This document shows positions 8,695 through 18,160 of a DNA stretch of 45,710 nucleotides, piece after piece. Every line of letters starts with the position of its first letter. Position 1 is the stretch's first letter. The notes under the pieces were generated by a model. It made no database searches, was not told the DNA's origin, and saw nothing but the letters and a program-made list of their open reading frames with translations. The position numbers were made by a program, and so were the translations under genes. Origin of the DNA: Emticicia agri (GTDB lineage: Bacteria; Bacteroidota; Bacteroidia; Cytophagales; Spirosomataceae); contig CAMAQF010000028.1 in NCBI GenBank assembly GCA_945860265.1, positions 1 through 45,710 of the forward strand, read 5' to 3'.

Positions 8695-9017
8695 TTGTTA
8701 TTTTTATTTATTAGAATAATCACCAAAATCTTGACAGATAAAAGATTAACTTAAATCGTATGCAAAGTTACGAATTAGGTACGGAATTCTTTCTATGAAT
8801 GAAAAGATGATTTTTGCATTAAGACTTGTAAAGTTTCATAAAACTACATTTTTTGGATATTAAACATTAATCAGCCTAAAAAAACACTAATTAAAACTGA
8901 TAATATAACAAGTTTTGCAAAACGACTGAATACGTATTGTATTGATTTTACAATTCTGATTTGTCTTAATTTTATCCAGTAAAGATTTATTCTATAACTT
9001 GTGAGAAATTTTAAAAA
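8695..9017. promoter_or_regulatory. Upstream region of pseBC with TAnnTTTG box
   Basis: About 320 bases without a gene. On the minus strand TAACTTTG (8763-8770 on plus) fits the Bacteroidota -7 consensus TAnnTTTG, 69-76 bases before the pseB start. No clear -33 TTTG is visible. Nothing else was recognised. Confidence 0.35.
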
Positions 9018-9404
9018 TTATTTTGTACCACGTTTTTCGGGGGCATAACCATTAAAAAAGTTAAGCCAAATGGTGCGTGAAAGACGATAATAAATAGGCA
9101 TTAAAATAGCTGTCAGTGAAACATAGATAATCATCAATAAAGTGCCACTAATATATTGTTCAAGCAGAACAAAGTAGGCTACGATTGTTATTACAAACAA
9201 TGCAATATTGAGCATATAACTCACATACATTGCACCAAAGAAAAAACCCATTTCTTTTTCATAACGTAGCCCACAGTGTGGACAAGTTTCTTTTAATGCA
9301 GTCATTTTCTTGTAAGGGTTTCTTGTTTCAAAAACATTACCCTCGTGGCATCTTGGACATTTCATCGCAAAAATGCTATATAATTTCGAACCTTTGCCAA
9401 ACAT
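9018..9404 (-). CDS. DUF983 family membrane protein
   Basis: 128 residues. The N-terminal half has two CxxC pairs (MKCPRCHEG and ETCPHCGLRYEKE) that look like a zinc ribbon, followed by GFFFGAMYVSYMLNIALFV and a second hydrophobic segment (LLMIIYVSLTAILMPIYYRLS). This is the DUF983 architecture common in Bacteroidota. Function unknown; an inner-membrane location is expected. It lies 160 bp downstream of the small membrane protein gene. Confidence 0.85.
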   Translation of the reverse strand: MFGKGSKLYSIFAMKCPRCHEGNVFETRNPYKKMTALKETCPHCGLRYEKEMGFFFGAMYVSYMLNIALFVITIVAYFVLLEQYISGTLLMIIYVSLTAILMPIYYRLSRTIWLNFFNGYAPEKRGTK

Positions 9405-9565
9405 ATATCTAATGTGAATTTTTGCTATTATTATTTAACTTCGGTGCAAATTACGGTAGAATAAATTGCTTTATCATAGGCATTTTCATTTATTGTATAG
9501 TACTTTTTATCTATTTTGAATTTCATGAATCTATAAAAAATTAGAGAGCTGATGTTGGAAATATA

Positions 9566-9781
9566 CTATTTGCGATATTTGAGGAATAAAGCCCGAAAAA
9601 GCAAAACAAACGGAAAACCATGTTGAACTAAATCGAACCAGTCGATTGGTTTCATGCCTACGGCACCGCCGATTAGCCAACGAAGTTTGCCAATTAGATG
9701 GGGTTCGGGAACAAACGGGGCTAAACCCAAAGTTAGGCTCACAATGAGCCACAATTTCCAATTATTTAGTGTTGGTTTCAT
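9566..9781 (-). CDS. Small two-span membrane protein
   Basis: 71 residues. Two hydrophobic segments (WKLWLIVSLTLGLAPF and PFVLLFRALFL) flank a basic, conserved-looking core with GKLRWLIGGAVGMKPIDWFDL. Similar short proteins are found in many Bacteroidota and are sometimes labelled RND transporter without a basis. The gene starts 5 bp after the end of the AraC regulator, so it is co-transcribed with it and with the sulfur genes. An overlapping frame in the same region has low-complexity content and was discarded. Confidence 0.65.
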   Translation of the reverse strand: MKPTLNNWKLWLIVSLTLGLAPFVPEPHLIGKLRWLIGGAVGMKPIDWFDLVQHGFPFVLLFRALFLKYRK

Positions 9782-9786
9782 ATTTT

Positions 9787-10664
9787 TTATCTGTTGATTA
9801 AGCGAAACTGTTCGGGAGTTGATCCGACTTCTTTTTTAAAAACTCTGATAAAATACGAACAATCGTCGTAGCCCAAATGATAGGCCATTTCACAAACCGA
9901 AATTGAAGAATGGAGCAAAAGGCGTTTTGCTTCCAAAATAACTCTACATCTAATGAGTTCGCCCGCCGTTCGACCAATTGTTTTTGTGCATAAAGCATTC
10001 AGATAATTGGCAGAAATATTGAGTTTATCGGCAAAATCTTTTACTGATTTGTATTCTTTAAAATGCTTTTCAATGAACATTTCAAAACTTCTGATTTTGA
10101 CACATTCAGTTCGGTGCTATCACCTTTGTAAAGTCGTTGATAAATTCTAATTGAGTGAATCAAAATTATTTTCAGTAAAGACTTTATAAGCGTATCTCGG
10201 TGTGGTTGATTGGCCTTAAATTCAATAATAATTTCCTCAAAAAGATTTTCAATTCGCTGACAATCCTCGTCCGAAAAAACTACCATCGGAGCATCATTAT
10301 TGCTATTATTGAAAAAAGGAAGTGCTTGTAGCGAAAGTCCTTTTTCGATAACTTCGTAAAATTCTTTTTTGAAAAAGAGTGTGTAGCCGACGGTATCAGC
10401 ACTCAAATTCCAGTCATGCACTTGAACATCGTTCATGAAAAACATTTGATTCGGCTCAACTATAAATCGCTTAAAGTCAATGTCATGCGTGCCACTTCCT
10501 TGTTTAATATAAATGAGATTGTAGAAATCATGTCGATGTGGAAAATCAGCCGATGAAAGCGTTTTTAAATGGTTTTCTAATCGACGAACATCAAGTTTCA
10601 TCAAGATGTTTTTATCGCATGAATTAAGGTGCTCAATAGTTATAATTGGAATCGACTTTTGCAT
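9787..10664 (-). pseudogene. AraC family regulator, frameshifted
   Basis: Two overlapping frames make one AraC protein of about 291 residues. The N-terminal piece (start 10664) is a cupin-type sensor with FPHRHDFYNLIYIKQGSGTHDIDF. The C-terminal piece (to 9787) is the double helix-turn-helix: KSVKDFADKLNISANYLNALCTKT, then LGYDDCSYFIRVFKKEVGSTPEQFR. They are out of register at a run of four A (plus-strand TTTT at 10095-10098). One extra A would give SKIRSFEMFIEKHFKEY and restore the whole protein. It sits 13 bp after the TsdA-like cytochrome and probably controlled the sulfur operon. A homopolymer base-call error and a real null mutation are both possible. Confidence 0.85.
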
Positions 10665-10677
10665 TAGTTTTTAGAAA

Positions 10678-11724
10678 TCATTTCTTTTTCTGAGCCTTCT
10701 TAAAATCGTCAATTGGCTTGAAAGGCCCGAATTTGTGTTGTTCTTCAGAAAAATTATCAGCATAAGGGCCAAATGGGTGGTCGATTGGTTTGCCCGAAAT
10801 TTTTGGCCAGTCTTTGTTCAAATCTTTTGTTGGTCGAGGTCGAGAATTAACATAGGCGGCAATATCCCATGCTTCTTCGTCAGATAATTGTGGTTTTTCG
10901 TAGCTCACTCCAATTGGCATATTTGTTTTGATGTATCCAGCTAATCTTGAAAGTCGAAAAAGTCCAGCACCAATATTATAAGAATGTTCGCCCCAAAGTG
11001 GAGGATAAGTATAGCCGAATCCCTCAGAATTTTTCACTCCTTCACCATTTTGTTGATGACAACTAACACATTTTTGTTCATACGCAATTTGTCCTTTGAC
11101 AGGGTCAGCTGCTCGATTCAGATACTTTAATTTCCAAATACCAGTTCCTTTTGGAATTGAATCTTTCGGCACGCACTGACCAAGAAATGTGATATAACTC
11201 ACAATAGCTTGCATTTCATGGCTGCTACTATCAAGCCCTCGACCATTTAAGCTTCGTTCTATGCAGTCGTTAACTCGTTTTATGATACTCTCTTTTGATC
11301 CCGAACGTTCTCTAAATTTAGGATAAGTTGAAGCAACAGCTCCATAATTATTGCCCCAAACCTTTGAGCCTGCATCTAAGTGGCAGTTTTGGCAATTCAT
11401 ACCATTGGTTTGCTTAGCAATCTTTCCTTTTGGGCCTAAATAGTAAGCTGTATTGGCAATTAGTTCTCTGCCATATTTCACTAGTTTGGGGTCTTTTTCA
11501 TGCACAACTGCATCCATGCTGATGAGGTTCCAAACTGGCTTTTCTGCTTTATAGGGTTTCTTTTCAAAAGTTTTTGAGGTGATATTTTCGGTTTGAAAAT
11601 TAAAGATTCCTGTGAAATAAAGCACAACAGTAATTACCAAAAACACAGAAGAACCAAGTAACATTAAGACAATTTTTAAAAGTTTATCCAGACTTGTTCG
11701 AGACTTAACATCAAACTTTTTCAT
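10678..11724 (-). CDS. Dihaem cytochrome c, thiosulfate dehydrogenase (TsdA)-like
   Basis: 348 residues with one N-terminal membrane anchor (about 16-40). Two haem c sites are present: CQNCH (111-115) and CVSCH (219-223). Around them are TsdA hallmarks: MNCQNCHLDAGS, a TYPKFRERSG stretch, RVNDCIERSLNGR, YPPLWGEHSYNIGAG and KTNMPIG. Cys154 in RVNDCIERS matches the unusual cysteine axial ligand of haem 1 in TsdA, and Met269 could serve haem 2. TsdA joins two thiosulfates to tetrathionate, or runs in reverse, in the periplasm. The neighbouring YeeE/YedE and persulfide dioxygenase genes support sulfur chemistry. A C-terminal tail (HPFGPYADNF...FGPF) is extra to the core. Reaction direction is not shown by sequence. 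Confidence 0.75.
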   Translation of the reverse strand: MKKFDVKSRTSLDKLLKIVLMLLGSSVFLVITVVLYFTGIFNFQTENITSKTFEKKPYKAEKPVWNLISMDAVVHEKDPKLVKYGRELIANTAYYLGPKGKIAKQTNGMNCQNCHLDAGSKVWGNNYGAVASTYPKFRERSGSKESIIKRVNDCIERSLNGRGLDSSSHEMQAIVSYITFLGQCVPKDSIPKGTGIWKLKYLNRAADPVKGQIAYEQKCVSCHQQNGEGVKNSEGFGYTYPPLWGEHSYNIGAGLFRLSRLAGYIKTNMPIGVSYEKPQLSDEEAWDIAAYVNSRPRPTKDLNKDWPKISGKPIDHPFGPYADNFSEEQHKFGPFKPIDDFKKAQKKK

Positions 11725-11750
11725 TAAATACTCATTTAGGGCTTAAAAAG

Positions 11751-11778
11751 ACAGTAAAAAATAGATTAGATTTACTGT
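11751..11778. repeat. 8-bp inverted repeat upstream of the TsdA-like gene
   Basis: ACAGTAAA (11751-11758) and TTTACTGT (11771-11778) form a perfect inverted repeat with a 12-base spacer in the gap before the cytochrome gene. It could be an operator or a weak hairpin; no regulator is shown to bind. Confidence 0.3.
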
Positions 11779-11829
11779 ACAATTAAATTTTTTATTCTCA
11801 ATTTGCGTTATTTTTTAAGACTTTAAATA

Positions 11830-12324
11830 TCATTTAGGAAATTTGTTTTGGAATGCCCCGTAGAGCCAAGTTCCAGCAATTGCACTTGCTAATGTTATTA
11901 TTATAGCCAAAAAACCACTTCCAATTTGGGCAAATAGGGGCCCTGGACAAGCACCTGTTATTGCCCAGCCGAGTCCGAAAATCAGTCCGCCATAAATTTG
12001 CCCTTTATCAAATGTTTTGTCAGGAATAGAAACCATTTCACCTGCTAAAGTCTTGATATTAAAGCGTTTGATGAGTTGAACTGAAATCAGACCAACCACA
12101 ACGGCCGTACCGATCACTCCATACATGTGAAATGATTGCAGTCGGAACATTTCTTGTATTCTGAACCACGAGATGATTTCGGCTTTTACAAAAACAATCC
12201 CGAAGATTATTCCAACAATCAGATATTTGAAATTACTGGCAAAGCTCTCATTTTTTACTTGATTGTTGGGTGCTTCACACACAAATTCTTCTGTAGAAGT
12301 ATTATCTATTTTTGTTTTTATCAT
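11830..12324 (-). CDS. YeeE/YedE family half-transporter (DUF6691-like)
   Basis: 164 residues with about four membrane spans. The family signature is GLIFGLGWAITGACPGPLFAQIGSG, with the conserved cysteine in GACPGP. YeeE/YedE proteins import thiosulfate or other reduced sulfur; in many bacteria the transporter is split into two short genes, as here. It starts 2 bp after the stop of the partner half, so the two are translated together. The hydrophilic N-terminus (about 25 residues) is longer than usual. Confidence 0.85.
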   Translation of the reverse strand: MIKTKIDNTSTEEFVCEAPNNQVKNESFASNFKYLIVGIIFGIVFVKAEIISWFRIQEMFRLQSFHMYGVIGTAVVVGLISVQLIKRFNIKTLAGEMVSIPDKTFDKGQIYGGLIFGLGWAITGACPGPLFAQIGSGFLAIIITLASAIAGTWLYGAFQNKFPK

Positions 12325-12326
12325 GA

Positions 12327-12893
12327 TTAGAATAATTTAAAAATATATGGCATAATTATGTGAGTCATAGCGAAACCTCCAACCATAAAGCTGATTGTTG
12401 CAATTAATGAAGGCAATTGTAGATTCGATAATCCCATGATTGCATGACCAGAAGTACAACCACCAGCATAGCGAGTTCCAAAACCCACCATTAGACCACC
12501 TATAACTAAGAAAATTAGGCCTTTAATTGTGAAAATATTTTCTACGCTAAAAATGTCTGACGGCATCATTGCCGAAAAATCAGTTACGCCCAAGGCTTTT
12601 AAGTCTTTAACCGTGTTTTCATCTATAATAAATTCATTTGGATTTGATAGATATTGACTCGCAATTATTCCACCCAAAAGCACGCCAACCACAAAAAATA
12701 AATTCCATATTTCTTTTTTCCAATTATACCTAAAATACTCAATATTAGCAGGGAAACAAGCGGCACATAAATGGCGAAGCGACGAAGAAATTCCAAAGAT
12801 TTTATTGCCCATGAGTAGCAATGTTGGCACCGTCAGTCCAATCATAACACCTGCTACTGCCCAGTGCCAAGGTTGTTTGATGAATTCAATCAT
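12327..12893 (-). CDS. YeeE/YedE family half-transporter
   Basis: 188 residues from the ATG at 12891-12893 (MIEFIKQPWHWAVAGVMIG), preferred over an upstream in-frame start at 12959 because the extension is hydrophilic and the family begins at this point. Membrane spans carry the signatures LRHLCAACFPAN and GFGTRYAGGCTSGHAIMGLS, with conserved cysteines in AACFP and GGCTSG. It should form the thiosulfate/sulfur channel together with the half encoded just downstream. The position between the persulfide dioxygenase and the TsdA-like cytochrome suggests sulfur uptake linked to oxidation. Confidence 0.88.
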   Translation of the reverse strand: MIEFIKQPWHWAVAGVMIGLTVPTLLLMGNKIFGISSSLRHLCAACFPANIEYFRYNWKKEIWNLFFVVGVLLGGIIASQYLSNPNEFIIDENTVKDLKALGVTDFSAMMPSDIFSVENIFTIKGLIFLVIGGLMVGFGTRYAGGCTSGHAIMGLSNLQLPSLIATISFMVGGFAMTHIIMPYIFKLF

Positions 12894-13027
12894 TTTTTTA
12901 ATTTTACTTTTAATGTTGTTAACGCTATATTTTGTATTTAAAGTATTACAGAAAGGCAAGGCGTAATTTTGACCTTATTTCTTTTATCCTAACCTAAGAA
13001 ATACTTATTCTTTTAGTCTAACCGAAG

Positions 13028-14440
13028 TTAAACTTTTAATTTCGATTGGCAAACAAAATTCGAGCGTGGAACTTCAGTCATGGCAATTGCGGCAAAGCCA
13101 CCAGCTATATCTACAAGATTATCAAACCCACGAGATTTCAAGATTGATGCCGCAACCATTGAGCGATACCCTCCTGCACAGTGAATATAATTAGTATCAG
13201 TTTTCGAAAATGCCGACATATTATTGCACAAATATGCCAATGAAACACATTCAGCTTCTTCGACATGTTCTGCACAATATTCTGCTTCTTTTCTTACGTC
13301 TTTCACTAAAAGTTTTCCTTCATTTTCGGCGTATATTTTTGCAAAAGCTTCTGCCGAAATAGATTCAATTACATCAATTTCTTTTCCTGCTTCAATCCAA
13401 GCTTTGATGCCACCTTGCAAATATCCAATAATATTGTCATAGCCAACTCTTGAGAGGCGAGTAATTACTTCGTCGATATTTTTTATATCAGCAATGAATA
13501 AAATTGGTTGCTCTATATCGATCAAAAGTGTGCCAACCCAAGGAGCAAAGTCTCCTTTTATGCCAATATTGATAGAATTCGGTACAAATCCGTCCTTAAA
13601 ATTCTGAGCAGCACGAGTATCAATCATTACTGCACCAAGTTCGTTGGCTGCAACTTCAAAAGCTTGTGGCGAAAGTGCTTGAATATTAGTTTTCAAAAAA
13701 TCAAGGTTTTTTGCACCAGTTTTGTTAATCATTACATTTTTCGGAAAATAGTAGGGGGGAGGTGTAAGCCCATCCGTTACTGACGAAATAAATTGTTCTT
13801 TACTTTGTGGTTGAAGAGCATAATTTACTTTTTTCTGATTTCCCAAAGTGTCAAAAGTTTCTTTGCTCATGTTTTTGCCACACGCCGAACCTGCACCGTG
13901 AGCAGGATAGACAATCAAATTGTCTGGCAAGGTCATGATTTTTGTATGCAAAGAAGTATATAAATAGCTCGCTAAGTCTTCAATTGTTAGATTTGATTTT
14001 TGTGCCAAATCTGGGCGTCCAACGTCTCCAATAAATAAAGTATCACCCGTAAAAATACAGTTTTCCATACCATTTTTATCGATTAATAAATAACACGACG
14101 ACTCCATCGTGTGGCCAGGTGTATGAAGAACCTTGATTTTGATTTCTCCGATTTCAAAAACCTGTCCGTCTCCAGCAATAATACACTCAAACGATGGCGT
14201 GGCTTTTGGACCATAAACTATTTTTGCACCAGTTTTTTGAGCCAATTCTACATGACCTGATACAAAATCAGCGTGAAAGTGAGTCTCGAAAATATATTTG
14301 ATTTTGGAGTTATTTTTTTCTGCCTTATTCATGTAAGAATCTACTTCACGAAGTGGGTCGATGATGGCTACTTCACCTGCTGACTCAATATAATATGCTC
14401 CTTGTGCGAGACAGCCAGTATAAATTTGTTCTATTATCAT
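13028..14440 (-). CDS. MBL-fold persulfide dioxygenase with two rhodanese domains (CstB-like)
   Basis: 470 residues. Residues 1 to about 240 are a metallo-beta-lactamase fold of the ETHE1 type: THFHADFVSGH (His54, His56, Asp58), HTPGHT (His110), FTGDTLFIGDVGRPDL (Asp133). Then a first rhodanese domain (about 255-350) that lacks a catalytic cysteine (ILFIADIKN), and a second (about 360-465) with an intact loop CAGGYRS (Cys421). The layout matches CstB/BLH-type sulfurtransferase-dioxygenases, which oxidise persulfide with O2 and release thiosulfate or sulfite in the cytoplasm. The product would suit the TsdA-like cytochrome and YeeE/YedE genes beside it. Start at 14440 matches the family N-terminus. 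Confidence 0.9.
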   Translation of the reverse strand: MIIEQIYTGCLAQGAYYIESAGEVAIIDPLREVDSYMNKAEKNNSKIKYIFETHFHADFVSGHVELAQKTGAKIVYGPKATPSFECIIAGDGQVFEIGEIKIKVLHTPGHTMESSCYLLIDKNGMENCIFTGDTLFIGDVGRPDLAQKSNLTIEDLASYLYTSLHTKIMTLPDNLIVYPAHGAGSACGKNMSKETFDTLGNQKKVNYALQPQSKEQFISSVTDGLTPPPYYFPKNVMINKTGAKNLDFLKTNIQALSPQAFEVAANELGAVMIDTRAAQNFKDGFVPNSINIGIKGDFAPWVGTLLIDIEQPILFIADIKNIDEVITRLSRVGYDNIIGYLQGGIKAWIEAGKEIDVIESISAEAFAKIYAENEGKLLVKDVRKEAEYCAEHVEEAECVSLAYLCNNMSAFSKTDTNYIHCAGGYRSMVAASILKSRGFDNLVDIAGGFAAIAMTEVPRSNFVCQSKLKV

Positions 14441-14564
14441 TGTTCCTATTATTAATTTTTATTGAGGGAATTGCTTATTTAGGAATTTTAAATTGGTGAA
14501 TTTGTTACTTTTCAGTTTAGTTAGTGAATTTTAACCGATTAACCAGTAACTATTTAACGATTAA

Positions 14565-15194
14565 CTAAGCTGAAATACTTCTTCTAAAACTGCAAAAAAT
14601 AAAGTTTTGTATCGTGGAAAAAGGTGTAATATGATCAACGGAAATACATTTTATTTTATCAAAAAATACTTTCAAACGTTCTGTCATTGAGCCTTCAGAA
14701 TATTGTTTTATTTCAATTCCGCTGCATTTTGTAGGCCCTTGCTCTGAAAATGTGCCTAATATTAAAACTCCCGATGGCTTTATACTTTTTTTGATAGATT
14801 TGATGTAATTTGAAATCTCATATTCTTTGGTCATGAAGTGAAAAACTGCCCTATCATGCCAAAAATCATATTGTTCAATTGGTTCGAAGGTTGCGATATC
14901 CGCAACAATCCATTTAACCTTCCTTGCTTTTTCGCCTAATCGTTGTTGAGCTTTTTTGAGTGCTTCTTCTGAAATATCGAGCACTGTAATATTTTCGTAG
15001 CCTAAATCAATCAGGTGGTCAACAAAGTAGCTATCGCCACCTCCGATGTCAATTAAATTAGCTGTTTTTTCAATTTTATTTTCTTTTAAAAAACTGAGTG
15101 ATGTTTCAGGTTTATCTTGATACCAACTTACCTCAGTGCTGTTCTTTGTTTGGTAGATATTTTCCCAATGTTTTTTTCTTGTAAAATCGTTCAT
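14565..15194 (-). CDS. Class I SAM-dependent methyltransferase
   Basis: 209 residues. Motif I is NLIDIGGGDSYFVDHL, the acidic end of strand 2 is in ITVLDISEEALKKAQ, and motif II/III appear as WIVADIATFEP and GVLILGTFSEQGP. The N-terminus (HWENIYQTKNSTEVSWYQDKP) is typical of a small-molecule methyltransferase group often found near sulfur genes. Substrate unknown; a thiol or sulfide acceptor is only a guess from context. It lies 16 bp downstream of the TauE/SafE remnant, with a 124-bp gap before the persulfide dioxygenase. Confidence 0.85.
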   Translation of the reverse strand: MNDFTRKKHWENIYQTKNSTEVSWYQDKPETSLSFLKENKIEKTANLIDIGGGDSYFVDHLIDLGYENITVLDISEEALKKAQQRLGEKARKVKWIVADIATFEPIEQYDFWHDRAVFHFMTKEYEISNYIKSIKKSIKPSGVLILGTFSEQGPTKCSGIEIKQYSEGSMTERLKVFFDKIKCISVDHITPFSTIQNFIFCSFRRSISA

Positions 15195-15210
15195 TTAAAA
15201 TCTGACAGTT

Positions 15211-15552
15211 TTATGAGTTATGAAAAAATAGTTCTTTAGTGATAATGTAAAGTCCCATGATCACGACAAAATAGCCAAAAGCTGGTTTTAGTTTTTCATC
15301 CGAAACTTTTTCAGAAAACATACTTCCAATAATAATTCCGATTATTGCTATAACCGAGAAAATACCTAAAAAGTGCCAATTAATGGCATCATTCCCCTTA
15401 ATATCGCCCAAAAACCCAATCAATGATTTGAGAGCAATGATAACTAAAGAAGTACCTGCGGCTTTTTTCATTGGTGGTTTAGCGAGAATAACCAGTGCTG
15501 GTATTATTAAAAATTTACCACAGGCACGCAGGAGTCCGGTGATTGTACCCAC
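15211..15552 (-). pseudogene. TauE/SafE sulfite exporter, C-terminal half only
   Basis: 113 residues with about four membrane spans, against about 250 for the intact family. It begins with a GTG at the point where the second repeat of TauE/SafE starts (GTITGLL...FLIIPALVILAKPPMKKAAGTS). The glycine-rich GAGGG motif expected there reads RACGK, and a stop lies 13 codons upstream in the same frame. The N-terminal half is absent. This points to a truncated, decaying gene that once exported sulfite or related sulfur compounds from the same cluster. A working half-transporter cannot be excluded. Confidence 0.7.
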
Positions 15553-15703
15553 TACTAAGCCTTCAATAAAATTATAGGATAGTTATATTTGATTTCATCA
15601 ATTTGTTTTTCCTTATATTTTTTTGACTCACTAATCATTTAAAGGAAGCATAGACCATTAGCACAGCAAAGCAGGATTCAAGTAACAAATTGTATTTAAA
15701 TAA

Positions 15704-15743
15704 AATCAAAAACCTCACAAGAAGTTAAAATTCTGTGAGGTTT
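15704..15743 (-). terminator. Terminator downstream of maeB
   Basis: AAACCTCACA (15710-15719) pairs with TGTGAGGTTT (15734-15743), extended by GAA/TTC after one bulged A. On the minus strand it is followed by TTGATTTTATTT, 20 bases after the malic enzyme stop. Confidence 0.75.
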
Positions 15744-15762
15744 AAGCTAGTTTTTAAGAATC

Positions 15763-18036
15763 TTATTTTCCTTGTGCTTCTACAACAGCAATAGCTACCA
15801 TATCCACTATTTCACGAACTGTACTACCGAGTTGGAGGACATGAACAGGTTTTTTTAAACCCAATAATATCGGCCCGATTTTGTCTATATTGGCAACTTC
15901 TTTTACAATGTTGTAGGCGATATTTGATGAAGAAAGATTCGGGAATATTAGCGTATTTGCACGTCCACCAGCCAAATCGCTAAAAGGGTGTTGTTCTTTC
16001 AATAAATCAATATCAAATGGTAAGTGAGCTTGCATTTCGCCATCCACAACCATATTTGGATGCTTGTCTTTCAAAATCGCTACTGCTTTTTGCATTTTCA
16101 GAGCATCTTCTCCATCGGTACTACCAAAGTTTGAGTAGGTGAGAAGAGCAATACGTGGTTTGATATTGAACTTTTCTACTTCTTTGGCAGCTAATTCGGT
16201 GATCTCAACGATTTCATCTACTGTTGGATTAAAGTTTACAGTTGTATCTGCTAAGAAAAGTGGACCAAATCGGCTCATCAAAATATACATTCCCGAAACC
16301 TTTTTTACTCCTTCTTGACGACCAATAATCTGTAAAGCTGGACGAATTGTTTCTGGATAATTTCGAGTCATACCACCAATCATGGCATCGGCTTCGCCCG
16401 TTTCAACCATCATGGCTCCAAAATAATTTCGATTACGCATCAATTGCGTTGCCTCAAAATGGTTATATCCTTTTCGTTTGCGTTTTTCATAGAAAATTGC
16501 ACCGAATTTTGCCAAGTTATCTTCCTGTTCTGACGAACGAGAATCAATGATTTCGGCATACGGTAAGTCAATATTATTTTCTTCGAGTAACTGCGTGATT
16601 TTAGCTACATTACCTAATAAAATGGGCGTTGCAATTTTCTCGTCTTGTACTTCTTGGGCTGCTTTCAGAACAGTTAAGTTTTCGGCATCAGCAAAAACGA
16701 CACGCTTTGGGTGAAGTTTTGCTTTATTTGTGATAACTTTTTTGAGCGAATTATCTTGTCCTAAACGTTTTGCCAATTGTGTATCATAAGCTTCCCAATC
16801 TGTAATCGGAAACTTTGCCACGCCACTATCCATCGCTGCTCTTGCTACCGCTGGGGCAACGGTGGTTAGCAAACGAGGGTCAACAGGCTTAGGGATTATA
16901 TAGGTTCGGCTAAACGATAGGTTAGTTTCGCCATAAGCTAAATTTACGACATCTGGTACTGGTTTTTTGGCTAAATCGGCCAATGCTCTGACGGCTGCCA
17001 ACTTCATTTCTTCGTTGATAACCTTCGAACGAACATCTAAAGCACCACGAAAAATATAAGGGAAACCGAGTACATTATTCACTTGATTAGGATAATCCGA
17101 ACGGCCAGTTGCCATAATAATGTCTTCACGAGCTTCGATAGCTTCTTCATAGGAAATCTCTGGTGTTGGGTTTGCCATTGCAAAAACAATCGCATCTTTT
17201 GCCATTGATTTTACCATGTCTTGGCTAAGGATATTTCCTTTTGAAAGCCCAACAAACACATCTGCTCCAACTAATGCATCAGCAAGCGTTGTGTCAGCAG
17301 GCATATTATCGTTTGCAAATTCGATTTTCTTTCCATCCAAATTCGTGCGACTTGGGTGAATCAAACCTTTGCTATCAAACATGAAAATGTTCTTTTTATC
17401 AGCACCTAAGGAGTTGTACAAACGAGTACAAGAAATAGCCGAAGCACCTGCACCGTTGATAATAATTTTTATTTGTGCAAAATCTTTTTCTACTAATTCA
17501 AGAGCGTTGAGCAATGCAGCCGACGAAATAATGGCAGTGCCATGCTGATCGTCGTGCATTACTGGAATATTTAATTCAGCCTTTAGGCGTTCTTCGATTT
17601 CAAAACATTCTGGAGCAGAAATATCTTCGAGGTTTACACCGCCAAAAGTTGGCTCTAGAATTTTTACAGTACGTACAAATTCATCAACATCTTTGGTATT
17701 TAATTCAATATCGAAAACATCAATATCTGCATAAATTTTAAATAAAAGTCCTTTACCTTCCATTACTGGCTTGCTCGCTGCCGGACCAATATCGCCCAAA
17801 CCCAAAACAGCTGTTCCGTTTGAAATTACAGCCACAAGATTTCCCTTTGCCGTGTATCTATAAACGTCTTCTGGATTTTCAAAAATAGCCATGCAGGGGT
17901 CGGCTACTCCAGGTGAATATGCCAAAGATAAATCTTTTTGGGTAGAATACTCTTTTGTCGGGATCACTTCGATTTTTCCTGGACGCCCTTTTGCGTGGTA
18001 ATGAAGTGCCTCTTCTTTTAAATTTTGTTTACTCAT
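15763..18036 (-). CDS. maeB: NADP-dependent malic enzyme with phosphotransacetylase-like domain
   Basis: 757 residues, the full length of MaeB-type enzymes. The malic domain (about 1-400) has [27 protein letters not shown], the metal-binding [12 protein letters not shown] and the Rossmann motif INGAGASA. The C-terminal part (about 430-757) is a phosphate acetyltransferase-like domain ([24 protein letters not shown]-type loop, [11 protein letters not shown]), which in MaeB is regulatory rather than catalytic. It oxidatively decarboxylates malate to pyruvate and makes NADPH. A dicarboxylate symporter gene lies 124 bp upstream on the same strand, which suggests feeding of imported C4 acids into pyruvate. 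Confidence 0.95.
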   Translation of the reverse strand: MSKQNLKEEALHYHAKGRPGKIEVIPTKEYSTQKDLSLAYSPGVADPCMAIFENPEDVYRYTAKGNLVAVISNGTAVLGLGDIGPAASKPVMEGKGLLFKIYADIDVFDIELNTKDVDEFVRTVKILEPTFGGVNLEDISAPECFEIEERLKAELNIPVMHDDQHGTAIISSAALLNALELVEKDFAQIKIIINGAGASAISCTRLYNSLGADKKNIFMFDSKGLIHPSRTNLDGKKIEFANDNMPADTTLADALVGADVFVGLSKGNILSQDMVKSMAKDAIVFAMANPTPEISYEEAIEAREDIIMATGRSDYPNQVNNVLGFPYIFRGALDVRSKVINEEMKLAAVRALADLAKKPVPDVVNLAYGETNLSFSRTYIIPKPVDPRLLTTVAPAVARAAMDSGVAKFPITDWEAYDTQLAKRLGQDNSLKKVITNKAKLHPKRVVFADAENLTVLKAAQEVQDEKIATPILLGNVAKITQLLEENNIDLPYAEIIDSRSSEQEDNLAKFGAIFYEKRKRKGYNHFEATQLMRNRNYFGAMMVETGEADAMIGGMTRNYPETIRPALQIIGRQEGVKKVSGMYILMSRFGPLFLADTTVNFNPTVDEIVEITELAAKEVEKFNIKPRIALLTYSNFGSTDGEDALKMQKAVAILKDKHPNMVVDGEMQAHLPFDIDLLKEQHPFSDLAGGRANTLIFPNLSSSNIAYNIVKEVANIDKIGPILLGLKKPVHVLQLGSTVREIVDMVAIAVVEAQGK

Positions 18037-18160
18037 TTTCGAATAATATTAGTTTGTTGATGTGAAGGTAATGCTGAAAAATTTTAGTGTTAAAGAAAAA
18101 AGTCCTTTTTTTGCTTAAATAGCTGTTTTTGTAAGCATAGACAGCTTTTTGAATCGTTTC

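Noticed and set aside
9531..9761. 76-codon minus-strand frame overlapping the small membrane protein
   Set aside because: It is an alternative frame with Arg- and Ser-rich content; the 71-residue frame has spans and a conserved-looking core and fits directly behind the AraC gene.
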